Source: Arthrobacter sp. RIT-PI-e (lineage in GTDB: Bacteria; Actinomycetota; Actinomycetes; Actinomycetales; Micrococcaceae). Taken from it: a stretch of 64,000 bases of DNA. How positions within the stretch are numbered: the stretch's first letter is position 1; each line of letters starts with the position of its first letter. The position numbers were made by a program, and so were the translations under genes. Below the pieces are notes generated by a model. The model searched no databases. It was not told the origin of the DNA and worked only from the letters and a program-made list of their open reading frames with translations. Location: NCBI RefSeq assembly GCF_001187915.1, contig NZ_LGIU01000043.1, positions 144,795-208,794 of the forward strand. Direction: 5' to 3'. Below, piece after piece: positions 50,982 through 60,052 of the stretch.

Positions 50982-52469
50982 TCAGCCGAGGTCGAGGTGG
51001 GTCCAGCGCCCTCCGAGCATCGTGGCCGAGACCTCGAAGGAGCGCAGTGCGGCGTCGTCGGCGTCGAGCGGATCCGCCCCCGTGACCACGAGGTCCGCGA
51101 CGCACCCTTCCTCGAGCGTGGTGCGCCCACCGGTCGACGCCGCGAGGGCCACCGAGGAGAGGACGCGCTGCTCGGGGTGCCACGGGTCCCTCCCGTCCCG
51201 TGAGCGGGAGATCGCCGCGGCCATCGAGATCCACGGGTCCAGCGGTGCCACCGGCGCATCCGAGCCGAGCGTGATCTGCGCCCCGGCGGCGACCAGGGAC
51301 CCGAAGGCGAAGGCGCGGTCGGTCCGGCCCGCCCAGTAGTGGTCCGCGACGTCGCGGTCGTCCATCGCGTGCTCCGGCTGCACGCTGGCGATCACGCCGA
51401 GTCGCCGGAAGCGCTCGAAGTCGCCCGCGGCCACGAACTGCGCGTGCTCGATGCTGCCGCGGCAGCCCACGGTCTCGAACGCATCGAGCGCGGCCGAGTT
51501 CGCGGCGTCCCCGATCGCGTGCACCGCGGGGACCAGGCCGGCGGAGGACGCCCGGCGCAGGTGCTCGACGAGCTCGTCCTGCTCCACGAGGAACAGTCCC
51601 CGGCCCTCCTCCGCTCCCGGCGTGGAGGGGTACGGATCGTGGCAGTAGGCGGTCCGCGTGTTCAGCGACCCGTCGGTCATGAGCTTGAACGGGCCCATGG
51701 TGACCAGTCCGTCGGTGCCGGGGATGACGTCGCCGGTCCGCAGACCCCGGGCGATGATGGCGTCCAGATCGTACGCGTACACCCCCGTCCGGACCCGGAG
51801 ACTCCGGGTGCCGCCGGCCGCCCGCCGTGCCCAGCGGTCCACCGAGAGCGTCATCTCCAGATCGGTGATGCCCACCGCGCCGCGGGCCGCCGCGGCGCGG
51901 GCGGCGTCGGCCACCCAGCCGTCGAGCTGCTCCTCGGAGACGGCGCTGATGCGCCTGTTGACGTCGAAGGCCGCCTGCTCGCGGAGCAGCCCGGTGGGGG
52001 AATCGGTGTGCCCGTACCGTGCGAGGGCGGCCGAGTTCAGCCAGAGGCTGTGGAGATCCTTGCTGACCAGCACCACGGGGGTACCGGCGGTGCCGTCGTC
52101 GAGCAGGTCCTTGCCCGGTGCATCCGGCCAGAGACCGTCCTGGAATCCGTAACCGATCAGGATCTGCCCGGTCCCGGGCGGGTCGGAGCGCAGCCGGTCC
52201 CGTACCAGGGAGGCAGCCGCGGCGGCCGAGCCGGCTGCGGACACGTCGAGGCGCCGGCGCACCAGGGCCCACTGGTCCAGGTGCACGTGGGAATCCCACA
52301 GTCCGGGTGACACCCACCGACCGTCGAGGTCGACGACGTCGGCTGCCCCGGGAGTGATGCTTGCACCGATGCGCGCGATCCGCCCGTCCCGGACGAGGAC
52401 GTCCTGTGGTTCCCCGGGTCCGCCCACCAGTCGCGCCGAGCGCAGCAGGAGACCGCCAGCGCCCGTCAT
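50982..52469 (-). CDS. YtcJ-like metal-dependent amidohydrolase
   Basis: 495 residues of the amidohydrolase superfamily. The metal-binding HVHLDQW lies early (GLWDSHVHLDQWAL), then TMGPFKLMTDGSLNTRTA, HAIGDAANSAALDAFE, IEHAQF and the last metal Asp in ITLGSDAPVAPLDPW. A small beta domain frames the barrel (MLRSARLVGG-like start, EGCVADLVVTGADPL end). Such YtcJ/exoenzyme-regulatory amidohydrolases have no agreed substrate. ATG 52469 overlaps the preceding gene's stop (ATGA), so translation is coupled to the PaiB-like gene. Confidence 0.9.
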   Translation of the reverse strand: MTGAGGLLLRSARLVGGPGEPQDVLVRDGRIARIGASITPGAADVVDLDGRWVSPGLWDSHVHLDQWALVRRRLDVSAAGSAAAAASLVRDRLRSDPPGTGQILIGYGFQDGLWPDAPGKDLLDDGTAGTPVVLVSKDLHSLWLNSAALARYGHTDSPTGLLREQAAFDVNRRISAVSEEQLDGWVADAARAAAARGAVGITDLEMTLSVDRWARRAAGGTRSLRVRTGVYAYDLDAIIARGLRTGDVIPGTDGLVTMGPFKLMTDGSLNTRTAYCHDPYPSTPGAEEGRGLFLVEQDELVEHLRRASSAGLVPAVHAIGDAANSAALDAFETVGCRGSIEHAQFVAAGDFERFRRLGVIASVQPEHAMDDRDVADHYWAGRTDRAFAFGSLVAAGAQITLGSDAPVAPLDPWISMAAAISRSRDGRDPWHPEQRVLSSVALAASTGGRTTLEEGCVADLVVTGADPLDADDAALRSFEVSATMLGGRWTHLDLG

Positions 52470-53080
52470 CGCCGCACCCGGCGCATCTCGCGTGCGAGCG
52501 CGGGGTTGCGGTAGTGCTCGCCGTGCTCGAGCTCGTCGATGACGCGGCCCGCCACGCCGGGGGCCTTGTCCTGGCTGAGTTTCGCCCGCGCGTCGACGCG
52601 GGTCACCCGCAGGCGGATCCCCACCGTGCCCCGCGCGATCCGCCGTGACGCTCCGGGGTCCAGGGCCAGCGAGCTCGGGGAGGGCATGACCTGCTCGAAG
52701 GTGTCCACCAGGTCCCCGAGCACCCGGATGTTCTCCTCCTCGGAGAGGAGCTCGGGCGTGCCGTACAGGTGCGCGGTGACGTGGTTCCACGTGGGGATGA
52801 TCTGGCCCTCCGGGTACCAGCCGGGCGAGATGTAGCCGTGGGGTCCCTGCACGATCACCAGCACCTCGTGCCGCCCGAGTTCGTGCGCCGCCTCGTCGGG
52901 GCGGCCCACATGGGAGACGAGACTGATGGCGTCGTCGTCGTTCCCCTCCAGCAGCACCGGGTAGTGGGACGCCACCATCCCCGCGGCCGTCGACGAGACG
53001 AGCGTGGCCCAGGGGTTCTCGCGGATCAGCCGCTTGACCTCGTGGATGTCGGAGAGCACGTACTCCGGTGTGGGAAGCAT
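52466..53080 (-). CDS. PaiB-family FMN-binding protein
   Basis: 204 residues. The split-barrel fold of PaiB-like FMN-binding negative regulators shows in NPWATLVSSTAAGMVASHYPVLL, LVSHVGRPDEAAHEL, VIVQGPHGYISPGWYPEG and IPTWNHVTAHLYG. Despite the family name, DNA binding has been shown for few members; it may be an enzyme or flavin sensor. ATG 53080 is chosen for the match of MLPTPEYVLSD to the family start; CACACT 7 bases earlier suggests a short or absent leader. It leads an operon with the amidohydrolase. Confidence 0.9.
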   Translation of the reverse strand: MLPTPEYVLSDIHEVKRLIRENPWATLVSSTAAGMVASHYPVLLEGNDDDAISLVSHVGRPDEAAHELGRHEVLVIVQGPHGYISPGWYPEGQIIPTWNHVTAHLYGTPELLSEEENIRVLGDLVDTFEQVMPSPSSLALDPGASRRIARGTVGIRLRVTRVDARAKLSQDKAPGVAGRVIDELEHGEHYRNPALAREMRRVRR

Positions 53081-53204
53081 GGTCCTCAGTGTGGCACCAC
53101 GGGTGCGGATCACCGGGGAGGATTACGCTCCCATCCCGCCGCAGGGCACGATGGGAATGGATGCTCCCGGGCATCCCCTCGTGACACCGACCCGAAGGAC
53201 GCCC

Positions 53205-54638
53205 ATGACCCTCTCCGGCGCCGACCGCACCGCCGTCCTCACCCGGGCCGCCCCCTACCTCGGGAGCTGGCTCGCCTTCCAGGGCGCGTACCGTGGAACG
53301 GTGGGCATCCAGGCCGCGCTGCGGGTGGACGACGACGTCGTGCTGGACACCGCGTGGGGCACCGCGGACCTCGTCACCGGCGAGGCGCTCACCACCTCGC
53401 ACCTGTTCCGGATCGCCTCGCACTCGAAGACCATGACGGCCACGGCCGTGCTGCAGCTCGTGGAGCAGGGCGCCCTCCGGCTCGACGACGCCGTCAGCAC
53501 CTGGGTGCCCGAGCTCGCGGACGCGCCCATCGCCGCCGTCACGCTCCGTGCCCTGCTCGGGCACAACGCCGGCGTGATCCGCGACGGCGCGGACAACGAC
53601 TTCTGGCAGCGCGGCGGCGAGTTCCTGGACCGGGAGGCACTGCTGACGGAGTGCCGCGAGAACGGGGAGGTGTACGGGACGGACGAGTACTTCAAGTACT
53701 CCAACGTCGGCTACTCGCTCCTGGGACTGGCCATCGAGGCCGCGAGCGGTCAGTCCTACAACGAGTACGTGCGGGCCACCATCGTGGACCGGCTGGGTCT
53801 CGTGGATTCCGGGCCGGAGTACGACGCCGGACGGGCCGCGGAGTACGCCGCAGGGCACACCGGTCTCACCATGGCCGGCGACGAGCGCCGGCGGATCGAG
53901 CACGTGGACACGCGCGCCATGGCGGCTGCGACCGGCTGGTTCTCCACCGCCGCCGAACTGACCCGCTACGGTGCCGCACACTGGTTCGGCGACGAGACCC
54001 TGCTGTCCGATCCCTCCAAGCGGCTGCTGCAGCGCGAGGAGACCACCGTCCGTGCCCACGGGCGCGACCTCGGCCGGTACGGGCTCGGCTTCGAGCTCCG
54101 CACGGTGGGCTCACGGGAGGTCGTGGGGCACAGCGGCGGATATCCCGGGCACATCACGCGCACCTGGATCGACCCGAAGGACTCGCTGGTGCTGAGCGTG
54201 CTCACCAATGCGGTGGACGGACCGGCGGACGCCCTGGCCACCGGGCTACTGCAGCTGATCGAGCTCGCGCTCGCGGAGGTCCCGGACGAGGAGCGGCACT
54301 CCCCCGAGGACCTCGCCCCGTACACCGGCCGGTTCGCCAACCTGTGGGGCGTCACGGACATCGTGGAGCTCGGCGGGCGGCTCGTGACGATCAACCCCCG
54401 GTTCCCCGAACCCGCCGTCGCCCACCAGTTCCTGGAGGTGCTGGGCGAGGACGAGTTCCGCTCGGAGCGCGTGCCCGGCTTCGGCGCCACGGGCGAGCCC
54501 GTACGGTTCACCCGCGATGGGGCCGGGGAGATCACCACGGTGACCCTCGGCGGGATGACGCTCTGGCCGATCGAGACCTACCGTGCGGCCCTGGCGTCAG
54601 GGAACCCCGTGGAGACGCTCGGGGCCATGTCGCTGTGA
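53205..54638 (+). CDS. Beta-lactamase-fold serine hydrolase
   Basis: 477 residues of the class C beta-lactamase/esterase EstB/penicillin-binding group: SxxK at S72-K75 (SHSK), Y-x-N as YSN at 165-167, and HSGG as the third motif (VVGHSGGYPGH). The last 100 residues form a lipocalin-like tail. There is no signal peptide, so it probably acts inside the cell as an esterase, amidase or D-aminopeptidase-like enzyme. GAAGGA lies 6 bases before ATG 53205. It is divergent from the PaiB-like gene by 124 bases. Confidence 0.9.
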   Translation: MTLSGADRTAVLTRAAPYLGSWLAFQGAYRGTVGIQAALRVDDDVVLDTAWGTADLVTGEALTTSHLFRIASHSKTMTATAVLQLVEQGALRLDDAVSTWVPELADAPIAAVTLRALLGHNAGVIRDGADNDFWQRGGEFLDREALLTECRENGEVYGTDEYFKYSNVGYSLLGLAIEAASGQSYNEYVRATIVDRLGLVDSGPEYDAGRAAEYAAGHTGLTMAGDERRRIEHVDTRAMAAATGWFSTAAELTRYGAAHWFGDETLLSDPSKRLLQREETTVRAHGRDLGRYGLGFELRTVGSREVVGHSGGYPGHITRTWIDPKDSLVLSVLTNAVDGPADALATGLLQLIELALAEVPDEERHSPEDLAPYTGRFANLWGVTDIVELGGRLVTINPRFPEPAVAHQFLEVLGEDEFRSERVPGFGATGEPVRFTRDGAGEITTVTLGGMTLWPIETYRAALASGNPVETLGAMSL

Positions 54639-54705
54639 TGACGGCGCTCGGAACCAGCCTCGCCTGAGACGGGCCGCAAGGAAGAGCCGGACGGGAAGAG
54701 CCGCG

Positions 54706-55716
54706 TTACCCGCAGGCCACGCCGTCGTTGTTGCCGTCGAGCCTCGACCGGAAGCCCGGCTGCCCCTCGCGGATCGGGGCGGCACCGGCCGCGCGGACGG
54801 CGTCGCAGTTCTCGTAGTACGGCTCCGGGGCAGCGGGGGCCGGGGGCTCCTGCGTCTCCACCGGCGCAGGGCCGGAGGACGGCGGGATCGACGGCGTTCC
54901 CTGATCGGTCGGTGTGGGAGTGTCGCCGCAGTCGTCGAGGATGTCCGCCATGGCGTCGTGCTCGGCCTGCGTGACCCACAACGTGTAGGTGGCCTTCACC
55001 GAGATCTGGCGCGCCACGTACTCGCAGCGGTACTCGCGGTTCGGCGGCAGCCACGTCGCGGCGTCGCCGTCGCTCTTCTGCCGGTTCGCGGGTCCGTCGG
55101 CTGCCTGCAGATTCCGTGGATCGTTCGCGAGGGCCAGGCGCTGGGCCGCGCTCAGCTGCTGGGCACCCTTCTGCCAAGCGTCGGACAGCGCCACCACGTG
55201 GTCGATCTGCACCCTGCTGCTGGTGTCCTGGCCGCGCCGGAAGTCGATGACCGTCCCCGTGTAGGGGTCGTCCAGGGTGCCCGACTGCACCCGGCAGTTC
55301 GCGGGGTCCGTGTAGACCACGTCCGTGAGGTCACGCGTGAGGATGTCGTTGCGGGTGTCACAGCCGTTGCGGTCCACATCGGCCCACGCCGGCCCGAACT
55401 CCTCGCGGCTGTACCCGGTCTTCGGCGCGCGACCCTTGATCGGCAGGGTCTCCAGCTCGGCGAGTGCGGCGGTGTCCGGGGCGCTCTGCTGCGGCAGGGT
55501 GATCGCCGCACCGGCCAGGAGGGCGACGACGGCGATCCCCGCGGTGATCATGCCGGCTTTCCGGCCGGTGAGGCGCGCCCACGAGGGGCGGCCGGTGACC
55601 GCCGTGTAGAGCCCGGTGGCGAGGACGAGGAGCGCCACCGCGATGATCCCGCCGCCCAGGCCACCACTGACGAGACCGATGACCACGGCGAGGAGGGCGA
55701 GACCGATCAGGATCAT
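54706..55716 (-). CDS. DUF1524 (HNH-like) nuclease with excalibur domain, copy 1
   Basis: 336 residues as started at ATG 55716. Two N-terminal helices (ILIGLALLAVVIG..., then a second after a basic loop) anchor or export it. A DUF1524 domain follows with VQIDHVVALSDAWQKGA and DAATWLPPN, the metal-dependent HNH-type nuclease signature. A Pro/Thr linker and one excalibur calcium-binding domain end it (NCDAVRAAGAAPI, DGNNDGVACG). It is a close paralogue of the next gene. Homology between the two continues in frame upstream of the ATG (GPIRRST), with no standard start codon there. Confidence 0.86.
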   Translation of the reverse strand: MILIGLALLAVVIGLVSGGLGGGIIAVALLVLATGLYTAVTGRPSWARLTGRKAGMITAGIAVVALLAGAAITLPQQSAPDTAALAELETLPIKGRAPKTGYSREEFGPAWADVDRNGCDTRNDILTRDLTDVVYTDPANCRVQSGTLDDPYTGTVIDFRRGQDTSSRVQIDHVVALSDAWQKGAQQLSAAQRLALANDPRNLQAADGPANRQKSDGDAATWLPPNREYRCEYVARQISVKATYTLWVTQAEHDAMADILDDCGDTPTPTDQGTPSIPPSSGPAPVETQEPPAPAAPEPYYENCDAVRAAGAAPIREGQPGFRSRLDGNNDGVACG

Positions 55717-55910
55717 CGTGGACCGGCGGATCGGTCCCCGCGTGGTGGGACCCGGCCTGTCAGGGCCGGACGGGGAGGATGACGTGGGGATGATGGCCCC
55801 TGGCAGGTCGATGAAGTGTCCGGAGAAGCCTACCTGTCGAGCGCTGTGGACAGGACGCGGGTTCCCCCAAGGTCACCTCGTCCGCGCCTCCCCAGGAGCC
55901 AGACTCCACC

Positions 55911-57440
55911 TCACGCGGACGAGTGCGACCGGACAACCTCGCGATCCTGGTCTGCAGCATGGCCGAGGATTGTTCGTCGACCCGACCTATTCGCAGCCCA
56001 CGCCGTCGCCGTCTCGGTCGAACTTCGGCTGGAAGCCGGGCTGCCCCGCGTAGATCGGCGCGGCACCCGCGGCGCGTACGGCGTCGCAGTTCTGGTAGTA
56101 CGGCGCCGGAGCAGCGGGGGCCGGGGCCACGGGCGCCGGAGGGCGGGGGCGGGCGGGGCAGGGGCCGGTGCGGGCGCGGCGGCCTCGCAGGCCACTCCGT
56201 CGCCATCACGGTCCAGCTTCGGGGAGTACCCGGGCGAGCCGATCACCATGTTGGAGTACCCCGCGTTCGCGGCCTCGGTGCAGTTGGCGAACATGTCCGT
56301 CACCACGGGCTCAGGGGCGGGCGTCTCCACCGGGGCCGGCGGAGGAGCGGGGGGCGGCGCGGGGGCGGGGGGCAGGACGGACGGCGCCACCTGGTTGGTG
56401 GGCGCGAGGATGCCGTTGCAGTCGGAGAGCACGCGGGCCATGGCATCGTGCTCGGCCTGCGTGACCCACAGGGTGTAGGTGGCCTTCACCGAGATCTGGC
56501 GCGCCACGTACTCGCAGCGGTAGCCGCGGTTCGGCGGCAGCCACGTGGCGGCGTCGCCGTCGCCCTTCTGCTGGTTCGCGGGTCCGTCGGCGGCCTGCAG
56601 GTTCAGCGGATCGTTCGCGAAGGCCAGGCGCTGGTCGGCGCTCAACTGCTGGGCACCCTTCTGCCAGGCGTCGGACAGCGCCACCACGTGGTCGATCTGC
56701 ACCTTGCTGCTGGTGTTCTGCCCGCGCTGGAACGCGATGACCGTCCCCGTATAGGGGTCGTCCAGCGTGCCCGACTCCACCTTGCAGGGCACCGAGTTGG
56801 TGTGCACGACGTCCGTCAGGTCGCGGTTCAGCATGTCGTTGCGGGTGTCGCAGCCATTACGGTCCACATCGGCCCACGCCGGCCCGAACTCCTCGCGGCT
56901 GTACCCAGTCTTCGGCGCGCGGCCCTTGATGGGCAGCGTCTCGAGCAGGGCGAGCGCGGCGGTGTTCGCGGCGGGCTGGTCCGACGGTGCCGCCGGGTCG
57001 CCGTCCACCTCGGCCACGGTGTCGGAGTCGAGCGGGGCCACGTCCGCCGTTGCGGTCGAGCTGGGTGTCGCCGACGACGTCGGCCTCGATGACGGCGTCG
57101 CGGAGGCCGTAGGTGTCGCCGTCTGGCTCGGGGTGCTGCTGGGAGTCGGTTCGGTGCTCGGCTCGGTGCTCAGCTCGGCCGCTGCGGTCTCCTCGGCGAC
57201 GGCGGTGGGCACCGTCTCCTCCGCCGGCGCGATGGCCGCTCCGACCAGGAGGGCGCCGACGGCGGCCCCCGCGGTGATTCCTCCGGCCCTGCGGCCGTTG
57301 AGACGCGCCCACGAGGGACGGTCGGTGACCGCCGTGTAGAGCCCGGTGGCCAGGGCGAAGAGCGCGGCCATGATGAGGCCACCGCTCAGCCCGCCGCTGA
57401 TGAGGCCGATCACCACGACGAAGAAGGCGAGACCGGCCAC
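55911..57440 (-). CDS. DUF1524 nuclease with two excalibur domains, copy 2; 3' end frameshifted
   Basis: The layout matches copy 1 with a longer Thr/Ser/Pro linker (about 75-150), then DUF1524 (VQIDHVVALSDAWQKGA), then excalibur 1 (NCTEAANAGYSN, DRDGDGVACE). After a Pro/Ala linker the read frame becomes Arg-rich to a stop at 55911. In the next frame lies a second excalibur domain (YYQNCDAVRAAGAAPIYAG, DRDGDGVGCE) with TAG at 55987-55989. One added base within about 56120-56170 restores a 484-residue protein. Membrane-linked, extracellular DNA/RNA degradation is the likely role. The GTG start at 57440 has no ribosome site. Confidence 0.84.
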   Translation of the reverse strand: MAGLAFFVVVIGLISGGLSGGLIMAALFALATGLYTAVTDRPSWARLNGRRAGGITAGAAVGALLVGAAIAPAEETVPTAVAEETAAAELSTEPSTEPTPSSTPSQTATPTASATPSSRPTSSATPSSTATADVAPLDSDTVAEVDGDPAAPSDQPAANTAALALLETLPIKGRAPKTGYSREEFGPAWADVDRNGCDTRNDMLNRDLTDVVHTNSVPCKVESGTLDDPYTGTVIAFQRGQNTSSKVQIDHVVALSDAWQKGAQQLSADQRLAFANDPLNLQAADGPANQQKGDGDAATWLPPNRGYRCEYVARQISVKATYTLWVTQAEHDAMARVLSDCNGILAPTNQVAPSVLPPAPAPPPAPPPAPVETPAPEPVVTDMFANCTEAANAGYSNMVIGSPGYSPKLDRDGDGVACEAAAPAPAPAPPAPALRRPWPRPPLLRRRTTRTATPYAPRVPRRSTRGSPASSRSSTETATAWAANRSGRRTILGHAADQDREVVRSHSSA

Positions 57441-57880
57441 GATGGCCGTGGACCAGCGGATCGGTGTCCTCGTGCCCGGCTCGTTCTGGGCAGGCGGGAA
57501 AGATGGAGTGGTGATGGTGGTCCCCGGAGTCGATGAAGCGCTGCCGACTCGGCGCGCTGAGAAATTGCTGCACTCAGCCTAGGGCTCCTCCTGACCGGAG
57601 AAGGGATTACTTTCCTCAGCTTCGGCTCAGGTTATCCGCAAGATTCTGGCCGACGAACCGACGGAGCAGACTCTCGCTGTCAGCCACGGGACTATCATCC
57701 CGGCCGTGGATCCGCGTGGTGGCGCCCCCTTGTAGACGGAAATCGACGGCCGGAAGCAACCACCGGCAGCCCCCTGTCCCCCTTTTCGCTCTTACGTCGA
57801 CAAGTATGAATTCGTGCTACAACTCTGGATGTCACCGCGCCGACATGATCCGCGCGTCAGAACACTTCCAAGGGGAAATC
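57441..57880. other. Divergent promoter region with a repeated element
   Basis: 440 bases between copy 2 of the nuclease and the excalibur surface protein. It is less GC-rich near 57780-57840, where promoter(s) are likely (TCGACA-N15-TACAAC near 57800). It holds one copy of the element repeated at 62234. No gene is visible. Confidence 0.45.
57614..57633. repeat. Short element shared with 62234-62254
   Basis: CCTCAGCTTCGGCTCAGGTT. The second copy differs by one substitution and one inserted base. Each lies about 250-280 bases upstream of an exported-protein gene. Confidence 0.45.
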
Positions 57881-58330
57881 ATGAAGAAGAGCACTGCCTC
57901 CATCACGCTCGGCGCCGTAGCCGGTCTCACGCTGCTGTCCGCATCGCCGGCCCTGGCTGCACCGATCGTTTTCCAGAACTGCACACAGGCAGCCAACGCC
58001 GGTGTCTACAACATCCCGGCCGGGTTCCCAGGTTATGGCACGCACCTCGATCGTGACCTCGACGGAATCGGCTGCGAGAACGGCAACTTCGCGTACAACC
58101 CCGACCTCGTTCCGGACGACAGCGCTCCCGTCCCGACCCCGGCTCCGACCGTCGCGCCGGGGACGCCGGTTGGGCCGCAGGTCGTGCAGATGCCCATGGG
58201 TGGAGCCGAGACCGGCATCGCACAGAAGCCCGCCGACAACACGGCAGCTCTCGCCCTCGGCGCCGGCCTCGTCCTGGCCGCAACAGCAGGTGGCACGTTC
58301 GTGGTCCGTCGTCGGTCCGCCCACGTCTGA
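57881..58330 (+). CDS. Excalibur-domain surface protein
   Basis: 149 residues. A signal peptide (1-27, ALA cleavage) precedes an excalibur domain with NCTQAANAGVYNIPAG and DRDLDGIGCE (57-66). A Pro/Thr linker leads to GGAETG (107-112), a hydrophobic helix (about 121-140) and RRR. That tail has the layout of a sortase sorting signal with a variant motif, or of a simple membrane anchor. ATG 57881 has CAAGGGGA upstream. It is the third excalibur protein in a 3.6-kb stretch. Calcium binding is inferred from the DxDxDG loop. Confidence 0.8.
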   Translation: MKKSTASITLGAVAGLTLLSASPALAAPIVFQNCTQAANAGVYNIPAGFPGYGTHLDRDLDGIGCENGNFAYNPDLVPDDSAPVPTPAPTVAPGTPVGPQVVQMPMGGAETGIAQKPADNTAALALGAGLVLAATAGGTFVVRRRSAHV

Positions 58331-58387
58331 CCTTCGGATGAATCCCGGCTGATCGCACCTGAAGCAGCATCAGCCGGTTGCCATCGA

Positions 58388-58423
58388 GGCCGCCGCAGGA
58401 GCACTTGCGCTCCTACGGCGGCC
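58388..58423. terminator. Hairpin between convergent excalibur and amidase genes
   Basis: GGCCGCCGCAGGAGC (58388-58402) pairs with GCTCCTACGGCGGCC (58409-58423), 15 pairs with one mismatch, around ACTTGC. It lies 57 bases after one stop and 31 bases after the other. Confidence 0.7.
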
Positions 58424-58453
58424 TTCGTCATCACATGAGTCGGGGCCCGACGA

Positions 58454-59845
58454 TCAGAGCGGCGCGATCCTGCCCACCGCGTCGCCGACCCGCTCGTAGG
58501 CCCTGCCCACCCGGAGCACGGTCTGCTCCGCGAAGGGCCTGCCCATGATCTGCAGGCCCAGCGGCAACCCGTCGGCGGAGAAGCCGCACGGCACTTGGAG
58601 AGACGGCAGACCGAAGAGGTTCGCCGGGATGGACAGCCGCCCAAACTCCACCCCCGCATCCTCGCTGCTCCCGTCCGGCCGCGAGCGCTCGGTGTCCTCG
58701 GCCGGGAGTGCGGGGCAGAGCACCGTGGGGGCGATGATCACGTCCACCGACCGCATCAGCTCCTTCCACCCCTCCTTCATCAGCTGCCGGAACCGCAGCG
58801 CGTCGATGTAGTCGGTGGCGAGGATGGTCTCCCCCACCTCCAGCAGACCGCGGACCTGCTCCGTGAACAGCTCCGGCGTCTCCCGCAGGGCCCGCCGGTG
58901 GTAGGCGCTGGCCTCGGGCATCATGATCCCCGCGATCACCGCGCCCAGGTGCTCGACGTGCGGGATCTCGACCGGCACCACGACGGCGCCCTGATCCTCG
59001 AGCACCCGCACGGCGGTCCGCACGGCCTGGTCGGTGTCGGCGTCGAGGTCCTCGGTGAAGAAGTTCGTGGGGACGCCGATGCGCAGCGCGTGCACGCCGT
59101 CGTCGATCCCGTCGGTGAAGTCCGGGACCGCACGGTTCGCGGACCCGGTGTCGCGGGGGTCGTACCCGGCGATGGCGTTCAGCACCAGGGCGGCGTCGGT
59201 GACGTTGCGGGTCAGCGGGCCCACGTGGTCGAGCGACCACGCCAGCGATGCCACCCCGGTACGGGACACCCGCCCGTAGGTGGGCTTCAGGCCCACGGTC
59301 CCGCAGAACGACGCCGGGATACGGATGGACCCGCCGGTGTCCGACCCCAGCGCCACCAGCACCCCGCCGTAGGCGATCGCCGCGGCGGAGCCCCCGCTGG
59401 AGCCACCGGTCATGCGGGTGAGGTCCCACGGGTTGAAGGTGGTGGGGGTGACTCCGCCGTAGGCGAACTCGTGCGTGTGGGTCTTGCCCACCATCACCAT
59501 GCCGGCGTCGGCGAGCTTCTGCACCACGGCGGCGTCGCTGTCCGGGATGTGGTGCTGCCGCACCTTCGAGCTCGCGGTGGTGGGGACCCCGGCGGTGTTG
59601 ATGAGGTCCTTGATGCCCACGGGGATGCCGTGCAGCGGACCACGATGCCGGCCCTGCCGGATCTCGGCGGTGGCCCGCTCGGCCTGCTCGAGCGCAAGGT
59701 CGGCGGTCACGGTGGCGAACGCGTGGACGCGGGGTTCGACGGCGTCGATGCGGGCCAGCGCCGACTGCGTGAGTTCCAGCGGTGTCAGCTCACCGGAGGC
59801 GAGGGCGGCGGAGGCTTCGGTGAGCGGGAGTTCATACGGTTGCAC
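58454..59845 (-). CDS. Amidase-signature family hydrolase
   Basis: 463 residues with K79 (GIKD), the Gly/Ser loop TGGSSGGSAAA and S173 in SDTGGSIRIPAS. The style is near GatA/allophanate hydrolase, and PYGVGRVSR-like and LPLGLQIMG tails fit. It is preceded by a 63-residue gene only 9 bases upstream on the same strand, a size and place like GatC-type small partners, but with no GatB nearby, so a stand-alone amidase with a helper is more likely. GTG 59845 has GAGGAGC upstream. Confidence 0.92.
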   Translation of the reverse strand: MQPYELPLTEASAALASGELTPLELTQSALARIDAVEPRVHAFATVTADLALEQAERATAEIRQGRHRGPLHGIPVGIKDLINTAGVPTTASSKVRQHHIPDSDAAVVQKLADAGMVMVGKTHTHEFAYGGVTPTTFNPWDLTRMTGGSSGGSAAAIAYGGVLVALGSDTGGSIRIPASFCGTVGLKPTYGRVSRTGVASLAWSLDHVGPLTRNVTDAALVLNAIAGYDPRDTGSANRAVPDFTDGIDDGVHALRIGVPTNFFTEDLDADTDQAVRTAVRVLEDQGAVVVPVEIPHVEHLGAVIAGIMMPEASAYHRRALRETPELFTEQVRGLLEVGETILATDYIDALRFRQLMKEGWKELMRSVDVIIAPTVLCPALPAEDTERSRPDGSSEDAGVEFGRLSIPANLFGLPSLQVPCGFSADGLPLGLQIMGRPFAEQTVLRVGRAYERVGDAVGRIAPL

Positions 59846-59854
59846 GGGTGCTCC

Positions 59855-60046
59855 TCAGTCCCAGGACGCGTCGAAGGACGTGGCCGGGGCGGTCTCCCCG
59901 AGGTCGACGGCGGCGAGGGTGCGCAGCTTCGCGTGCGTCGGTGCCGCTGCAGCAGCCAATGCGGAGAGGCGCTCGGGCGAGAGGGTCAGCAGGGTCTGCT
60001 CGGTCACGGCCTCGACGAACGCGGTGCTGGGGGAAGGATCGCTCAT
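59855..60046 (-). CDS. Small protein preceding the amidase
   Basis: 63 residues: two helices (TAFVEAVTEQTLLTLSPERLSALAAAAAPTH-like) and a C-terminal ETAPATSFDASWD. It resembles small amidase-associated proteins (GatC-sized), which stabilise or escort the amidase, but shows no firm family motif. It lies 9 bases upstream of the amidase. A TACGGT-6-ATG pattern gives a probable leaderless start at 60046. Confidence 0.7.
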   Translation of the reverse strand: MSDPSPSTAFVEAVTEQTLLTLSPERLSALAAAAAPTHAKLRTLAAVDLGETAPATSFDASWD

Positions 60047-60052
60047 GAGTCG

